NCBI GenBank assembly: GCA_002701625.1
Contig: NZWK01000021.1
Coordinates: 20,388 to 27,239, forward strand
From: Chloroflexota bacterium
GTDB lineage: Bacteria; Chloroflexota; Dehalococcoidia; UBA2979
Direction of reading: 5' to 3'
DNA: 6,852 nucleotides
The notes beneath the pieces are model-generated. The model did no database searches. It had not been told where the DNA came from and worked only from the letters and a program-made list of their open reading frames with translations. This document shows, in pieces, positions 1 through 3,977 of the stretch. Each line of letters opens with the position of its first letter. Within the stretch, counting starts at the first letter, position 1. The position numbers were made by a program, and so were the translations under genes.

Positions 1-737
1 GCGGCATCCTGCTCAAATTTGGTTGGTGGCCTAGCTTGCCTTTTTTCATCCACACCAATATTCATCGAGTCCAGTAGACCTTTATGGCTTTTTGTAGCCT
101 CTTGTTCCATGTCTAAATGGCAGTCCAAGGCAATCACTCGCCCATCAGCCAATCGGCCAATTGGATTTATCTCAGCCAGTGTCATGTCCTTATCCAGCGC
201 TAGGCGAGCAAGACCCGACACTATCCGTGTAAGTCCATTCAATTCAGAACCAGCAATGCCTACATCAGCTACTGCATTCTTCGCTACATAGTCAGGAAAG
301 TCACCAAGTGCCGAAAAATGGGTCCGCGATATATGTTCCGGATGATCTTCGGCTACTTGCTCGATATCTATCCCACCCATATCGCTGAAAATCACCAACG
401 GTCGCTTGGCTCGACCATCATAGGTAACCGCCGCGTAATACTCTTGTTCGACCTCAATTTGTTCCTCAACTAAAATGCCAACTGGCTTATTACCGCTGAT
501 AGATAACGCAAAAATATCTATCGCTGCTGCCGCTGCCTCATCTCCTGAGGTAGCGAAACGGATACCCCCAGCTTTCATTCTTCCACCACTCAAAACCTGT
601 GATTTAAGGACAACTGGACCCTCGATTTCATTGGCTGCCGATAATACTTCTTCAGCGCTTGTACAAAACATTGATCTAGGAATTGGAATACCTGCGTTCG
701 CAAGGATTTCTTTTGACTCAAACTCGTAAAATCTCAT
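1..737 (-). CDS. Succinate/malate-CoA ligase beta subunit, ATP-grasp (partial, 3' end outside window)
   Basis: The frame is open from an ATG at 737-735 to the left edge, giving 245 residues without a stop. The N-terminus MRFYEFESKEILANAGIPIP is the ATP-grasp opening of SucC-type ligases (usual form: short helix, E-x-K-x-L, then G-[IL]-P-x-P). Further landmarks are the nucleotide-binding lysine in VVLKSQ (Lys45), a glycine loop GGRMKAGG (51-58), ILVEE (88-92), GGIDIEQVAE (121-130), and EINPI (189-193) followed by Asp205 in ALDCHLD, the usual Mg-binding Asn/Asp pair. Family members run about 380-400 residues, so roughly 140 residues, the CoA-ligase domain with the subunit interface, lie outside. 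The enzyme would couple ATP cleavage to thioester formation with an alpha subunit that is not in this window. Adjacency to a malyl-CoA lyase, 33 bp upstream on the same strand, favours malate as substrate (MtkA-like), but succinate or another dicarboxylate cannot be excluded. One oddity is Met in the glycine loop where the family normally has Gly (GRGKAGG). The ribosome site is weak, a purine run (AAAGAAAG) about 8 bases before ATG. Confidence 0.88.
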   Translation of the reverse strand, partial: MRFYEFESKEILANAGIPIPRSMFCTSAEEVLSAANEIEGPVVLKSQVLSGGRMKAGGIRFATSGDEAAAAAIDIFALSISGNKPVGILVEEQIEVEQEYYAAVTYDGRAKRPLVIFSDMGGIDIEQVAEDHPEHISRTHFSALGDFPDYVAKNAVADVGIAGSELNGLTRIVSGLARLALDKDMTLAEINPIGRLADGRVIALDCHLDMEQEATKSHKGLLDSMNIGVDEKRQARPPTKFEQDA

Positions 738-770
738 AGTTCTACTTTCTTTTTCAATACAAAATCATTA

Positions 771-1835
771 CTAGTTTTGAATGTCGTAGGATTTTGCTAT
801 TTCAGGATCCTGCTTAGCAATCATAGTCGCTAAATCGTGGATTACTTTCGCCTGTTTCCAAGTCGCATCATCTTGCATCTTGCCATCAACCATCGCAACA
901 CCAGATCCATCCGGCATAGCATCTAATATCCGCTTCGCTAGGATAACTTCCTCCGGATCCGGAGAAAAAACATTGCGCGCTATCTCAATTTGTGAGGGGT
1001 GCAACGACCACGCACCCACGCAGCCTAGCAAAAATGCGGACCGAAACTGATCCTCGCAACCATCAGGGTCACTAATATCGCCGAAAGGACCATAATACGG
1101 ATAGATTCCAGCATTTACGCAGGCATCAACCATTCGAGCAATGGAATAGTGCCAAGGATCCTGCTGTGATGTTGTCCGCTCAGAATCAGGATCTGAAGGA
1201 TCCGGATCTGTACGAACTCGATAGAACGGATGCCCGCCCCCCACGCGCGTTGTTTTCATCCGACGTGATGCCGCCAAGTCTGCAGGCCCAAAGGACATTC
1301 CCTGCATGCGAGGTGATGCCTGTGCAATATCGTCAACTGCTACCACTCCGCCACCGGTTTCTAATATTGCATGAATTAAAAGCGGTTCAATAATATTAAA
1401 TTTTGCCTCTAATTGTGCAAGTAACCGATCCACATAATGTATATCCTCAACCCCAAGCACTTTCGGGATCATAATCACGTCTAGTTCATTACCAATTTCA
1501 CCTACCAATCCATATAAATCGTCTAAAAACCAGGGTGAATCTAACGCATTCACTCTCGTCCAGCATCCTACCTGATTAGACTTAAAATCGTTTGACTTAA
1601 CAACCTCGATAAATCCCTCACGTGCAGCTACTTTTTCATCGACAGAAACTGCGTCCTCCAAATTACCCAACAATACATCGACTTGTTCCAGCATCTGGGG
1701 TACGCGGGCCCTCATGCGCTCATTAGCAGCATTCATGAAATGAATCATTCGAGATGGCTTCATTGGTATCTCGCGAAGCGGCTCGGGAGCGCCAATCGCG
1801 AGAGGCATAAAAAAATCTTTTGGACTTCGACTCAT
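771..1835 (-). CDS. mcl: Malyl-CoA lyase (CitE/HpcH-HpaI family)
   Basis: This complete 354-residue protein closely resembles the L-malyl-CoA/beta-methylmalyl-CoA lyase of Chloroflexus as I remember it, including PLAIGAPEP near the N-terminus and the C-terminal stretch [20 protein letters not shown] (308-327). The family reversibly cleaves malyl-CoA to acetyl-CoA and glyoxylate, and beta-methylmalyl-CoA to propionyl-CoA and glyoxylate, with Mg2+ in a TIM barrel. Visible active-site elements are NLEDAV (58-63), RVNA (94-97, substrate arginine), IMIPKV (121-126), [10 protein letters not shown] with the probable metal ligand Glu159, GPADLAASR with the second ligand Asp186, and GAWSLHPSQ (274-282). 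The C-terminal DGKMQDDA segment (317-324) belongs to the lid that completes a neighbouring subunit's active site. Length is typical. The ATG at 1835 matches the Chloroflexus N-terminus and follows a G-rich stretch (GAGTGGGTGA). A short Asp/Pro-rich surface segment (209-218) differs from what I recall of Chloroflexus. The gene lies 33 bp upstream of the acid-CoA ligase gene and is probably cotranscribed with it. Citramalyl-CoA lyase activity is an alternative. Confidence 0.93.
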   Translation of the reverse strand: MSRSPKDFFMPLAIGAPEPLREIPMKPSRMIHFMNAANERMRARVPQMLEQVDVLLGNLEDAVSVDEKVAAREGFIEVVKSNDFKSNQVGCWTRVNALDSPWFLDDLYGLVGEIGNELDVIMIPKVLGVEDIHYVDRLLAQLEAKFNIIEPLLIHAILETGGGVVAVDDIAQASPRMQGMSFGPADLAASRRMKTTRVGGGHPFYRVRTDPDPSDPDSERTTSQQDPWHYSIARMVDACVNAGIYPYYGPFGDISDPDGCEDQFRSAFLLGCVGAWSLHPSQIEIARNVFSPDPEEVILAKRILDAMPDGSGVAMVDGKMQDDATWKQAKVIHDLATMIAKQDPEIAKSYDIQN

Positions 1836-1845
1836 AATTCACCCA

Positions 1846-1878
1846 CTCACACTAATAATCTAATTCTAATCCTCACAC
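1846..1878. repeat. Pair of 7 bp direct repeats upstream of the malyl-CoA lyase gene
   Basis: CTCACAC occurs at 1846-1852 and again at 1872-1878 (GTGTGAG on the gene's strand), 26 bp apart, within the 66 bp gap before the malyl-CoA lyase start. An AT-rich stretch lies between them and includes a TAGAAT -10-like hexamer on the minus strand (1868-1863), but no convincing -35 element accompanies it. The repeats could be activator half-sites or chance in a short region. Confidence 0.25.
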
Positions 1879-1901
1879 GTTATCGGCGCATACTTTGAAG
1901 G

Positions 1902-2759
1902 TCAATGTGAACGGGACTGAAATCGGTCACTCGACCATCGATAGATATAGAGAAACAACAACCAGGCTAATCCAGCACAACTCATTAATAAGCCGTTAGA
2001 AAACCCTTGCCAAAGAGGAGCGTATGAAAGGTCTCGCATCGTCTCAGAGAATCCAGACCCGTTGGGCGCAATAATATGCCAGCAGACTAATCCCACTCCA
2101 AACACTATCATCGTCGGAAATCCTGATATTAAAATTATCAGACCACTCGTAAAAAATCGTCCCCACCCAACCCCGGCAATAGCAAATAAAGGAAATAAGA
2201 CTGCCGATACTAGAAAACTAACTCTCGCGAATATTGAAGCGACCTCATACGTGTCCACATTCCAAAAAGACCAGACTCGCAAAAAGAATCCAGAGACCGT
2301 AAACCAACTATCTTGACTCGTAGCTTTGTCAGATAGAATGACTTCAGGTCCAGAAACATAGATCGATTGAGCCGCTTCTGCACTTAAAAGCTGTGCCCAT
2401 TCCTGCACGTTGGATTCAAGAACCACACTGGCCGGCAAACCAATCAAAAACGGCCAGCCATCGAAATGAATGATGTGAGATGGCTCCATCCGCATCGCAC
2501 GCTCACGAATCGAATTTTCTTGAGCTAACAACAATGACTCAACACCGATTAGTGACTCTAAAGATAACTCAATCGCAGCCACAGTTGGCTCAGGACTTGA
2601 TATCTCTTGGATACTTGAACTCAAAACCCATGTGGCAACCGAAAATACAAGAAGGATTGCCGTAAGTCGGCCTAGAAATAGACGAATAACAAGTAGTAGG
2701 CCTCTAGTTCGATCTAGTGGCTTGATTTCTCGGTCAGCATGAGCAGAAACAGAATTCAT
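1902..2759 (-). CDS. Four-helix integral membrane protein of unknown function
   Basis: I do not recognise a family for this complete 285-residue protein. Four hydrophobic segments are visible at about residues 22-48, 175-198, 203-230 and 250-273. Arg/Lys residues in the first 20 positions, Arg201 between helices two and three, and the basic tail after helix four (RWSSDRFQSRSH) predict both ends in the cytoplasm. The roughly 125-residue loop between helices one and two (49-172) would then be extracytoplasmic. It is acidic and contains HIIHFDGWPFLIGLP (95-109) and a short amphipathic stretch around 117-130; no catalytic motif or cysteine pair is evident in it. The gene is divergent from the metallopeptidase gene with a short shared upstream region, and it lies 66 bp upstream of the malyl-CoA lyase on the same strand. 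It may be read through into that pair, although a role in the same metabolism is not indicated. The ATG at 2759 follows a weak GGAT site 8 bases away. The open frame and convincing topology make it a real gene; its function is unknown. Confidence 0.82.
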   Translation of the reverse strand: MNSVSAHADREIKPLDRTRGLLLVIRLFLGRLTAILLVFSVATWVLSSSIQEISSPEPTVAAIELSLESLIGVESLLLAQENSIRERAMRMEPSHIIHFDGWPFLIGLPASVVLESNVQEWAQLLSAEAAQSIYVSGPEVILSDKATSQDSWFTVSGFFLRVWSFWNVDTYEVASIFARVSFLVSAVLFPLFAIAGVGWGRFFTSGLIILISGFPTMIVFGVGLVCWHIIAPNGSGFSETMRDLSYAPLWQGFSNGLLMSCAGLAWLLFLYIYRWSSDRFQSRSH

Positions 2760-2791
2760 ACATTGACATCCAAATAGCTCTAATTAAGTTG

Positions 2792-2820
2792 ATTCTACTG
2801 AAGCTAGTCCGTTGTGTTAC
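2792..2820 (-). promoter_or_regulatory. Candidate sigma70-type promoter for the membrane-protein gene
   Basis: On the minus strand a TAGAAT -10 hexamer (2797-2792, 5 of 6 to consensus) follows GTAACA (2820-2815, 4 of 6 to the -35 consensus) with a 17 bp spacer. Transcription would start near 2785, leaving a leader of about 25 bases before the ATG at 2759. The -35 element abuts and overlaps by one base the inverted repeat at 2820-2837, so a protein bound there could affect it. This is pattern matching only; short AT-rich hexamers occur by chance. Confidence 0.35.
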
Positions 2821-2837
2821 CGATCATAAATGATCGG
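2820..2837. promoter_or_regulatory. Perfect inverted repeat, candidate operator in the divergent region
   Basis: CCGATCAT and ATGATCGG form two exact 8 bp arms around a 2 bp AA centre. The element lies between the two genes' most likely starts: 16 bases upstream of the ATG at 2853 and just upstream of the candidate -35 element of the minus-strand membrane-protein gene. Size, symmetry and position suit a dimeric repressor or activator acting on one or both divergent genes. No regulator gene is present in the window. If transcribed, it could instead fold into a 6-8 bp hairpin in the metallopeptidase leader. If translation starts at the GTG at 2814, the repeat is coding, which weakens the case. 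Confidence 0.5.
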
Positions 2838-2852
2838 GCTTACTCTGGGACG

Positions 2853-3968
2853 ATGAGCTTTTTGAAACTGGCCAATTGGAAACCACGATCTTCAGCTATT
2901 TTACTGGTCATCGCCGCCTTGATCACCAGCGTCGTCTGCCTCACCAACCGATATGCTGGCGAGAAATGGCGCATCGAGTTATTTGAAGCCCAACACTTAG
3001 TTAAATATATGCATTTCGGGATATTTACCCCTACTTATTCAGAAGAAGTAGTCGACAGTGAGTTCTCTAGTTATTTTCTGCCGCAGGCTGGCATGGGCCT
3101 TTCAACAAATAAGCCCCGCGAATCCGTCATCGAACAAGAGCTTTCAAGAAGAGTGACCCAGGCTCTAGTCCAACTCGATCTGAGTATCATTAATGTACCT
3201 TTTTTAGATATATTTCCACCTGTATCAGTTGAGCTAGCCACTCCACCAAAATACGTCGTAATATCTCCTCGCACTAAAATCGAACATCTCGATGGTTACC
3301 TCGTCAAGCAGGATCTTAAGCCTAGACAGATTGATGAAATCGAAAAGAATATCGAACTGTCTGGTGCAAACTCCGCCTATGCAGTAAAAATTAGCGGAAT
3401 AGCGACGTATCCTGCTCTAATAGACAATAATCTTTCCTACCAAAAGACGGTCTTTGCTATAGCTCACGAATGGATACATCATTATTTAGCGTTCTTTAAT
3501 CTAGGAAGAATTTATTTTTCTGGTGGTACGGCAATGAACGAAACCGTTGCTGATATAGCTGCTCTGGAAATTACCGACATGGTCCTTAAACACCATCCAG
3601 CCGGCAATGAACGAAACGAAACACTTGAAGGCAGATCATTTGACCTTACACTTCTCCAAGAACTGCGTCGCGATGTCGATGCCCTATTGCTCAGTCAAGA
3701 GGTGGTGGCTGCAGAAGAATTAATGTCTGCAAAACGCTTAGCTTGGTGCCAAGAATTTAATTGGTGCCCAAGGAAAATCAATCAAGCATATTTAGCCTGG
3801 ATCGATCAATACTCCGCTCGCGATGGGTCTAAAAATATTGTAGGTGAACAGCTGAAAAATATCAGGCTGTCGACGGGCTCGCTGCAAGATTTTTTGATAG
3901 TCGTTAGAGAAATCAATTCTACGGAGCACCTGACGACGATACAACAAAAACTCGTCGATAGTCGCTAA
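2853..3968 (+). CDS. Membrane-anchored HExxH zinc metallopeptidase-like protein
   Basis: With the ATG at 2853 the product is 371 residues; a GTG at 2814 would add 13. I prefer the ATG because it gives a classic signal anchor (MSFLKLANWKPRSS, then a hydrophobic helix at about 15-30) and leaves the 2820-2837 inverted repeat untranslated, but neither start has a good ribosome site. The catalytic signature is IAHEWIHHYL with His205, Glu206 and His209. It is followed by NETVAD (229-234), in which Glu230 is the likely third zinc ligand and Asp234 the supporting acid, the spacing of gluzincin-type peptidases (HExxH...ExxxD). The active site follows the anchor and should face outside the membrane. 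Two cysteines, Cys299 and Cys305, flank a short aromatic stretch and could form a disulfide. The C-terminal region is helical and charged. Substrate and partners are unknown. I cannot assign a named family, though the HEWxHHY...NETxAD arrangement suggests an uncharacterised aminopeptidase-like group. The gene is divergent from the membrane-protein gene and ends 3 bases before the stop of the opposing penicillin-binding protein gene. Confidence 0.83.
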   Translation: MSFLKLANWKPRSSAILLVIAALITSVVCLTNRYAGEKWRIELFEAQHLVKYMHFGIFTPTYSEEVVDSEFSSYFLPQAGMGLSTNKPRESVIEQELSRRVTQALVQLDLSIINVPFLDIFPPVSVELATPPKYVVISPRTKIEHLDGYLVKQDLKPRQIDEIEKNIELSGANSAYAVKISGIATYPALIDNNLSYQKTVFAIAHEWIHHYLAFFNLGRIYFSGGTAMNETVADIAALEITDMVLKHHPAGNERNETLEGRSFDLTLLQELRRDVDALLLSQEVVAAEELMSAKRLAWCQEFNWCPRKINQAYLAWIDQYSARDGSKNIVGEQLKNIRLSTGSLQDFLIVVREINSTEHLTTIQQKLVDSR

Positions 3969-3977
3969 AATTTAGCG
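3963..3977. repeat. 15 bp palindrome spanning the two convergent stop codons
   Basis: CGCTAAA-A-TTTAGCG is a perfect 7+7 bp inverted repeat around one base. It contains the plus-strand stop TAA (3966-3968) and the minus-strand stop TAA (3974-3972), so both genes end with the same CGC-TAA context. As RNA the stem can be extended outward by a G-U and a G-C pair, and a realistic hairpin has a 7 bp stem with a 5-base loop. No T-run follows on either strand, so it is not a standard intrinsic terminator. A weak bidirectional termination role is possible but unproven. Confidence 0.4.

Noticed and set aside
19..729. Two plus-strand open frames (19-291 and 475-729)
   Set aside because: They are antisense to the ATP-grasp ligase, whose minus-strand frame carries clear family motifs; their translations are low-complexity and resemble nothing.
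951..964. Perfect 14 bp palindrome CTCCGGATCCGGAG
   Set aside because: It lies inside conserved lyase coding sequence and is explained by the codons for PDPEE; no regulatory context.
1166..1898. Plus-strand frames of 75 and 71 codons across the malyl-CoA lyase and its upstream gap
   Set aside because: They lie opposite highly conserved lyase sequence and show no protein-like features of their own.
2763..2790. TTGACA (2763-2768) as the -35 of a plus-strand promoter for the metallopeptidase
   Set aside because: The -35 match is perfect, but the best -10 at suitable spacing is TAAGTT (2785-2790, 3 of 6), so I do not call a promoter.
2920..2943. Possible lipoprotein cysteine after the metallopeptidase hydrophobic segment (SVVC)
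   Set aside because: Valine directly before Cys does not fit the lipobox, which needs a small residue (Gly, Ala or Ser) there; a signal anchor fits better.
3071..3274. Minus-strand frame of 67 codons within the metallopeptidase gene
   Set aside because: It is a shadow of the plus-strand gene, with no ribosome site or recognisable motif.
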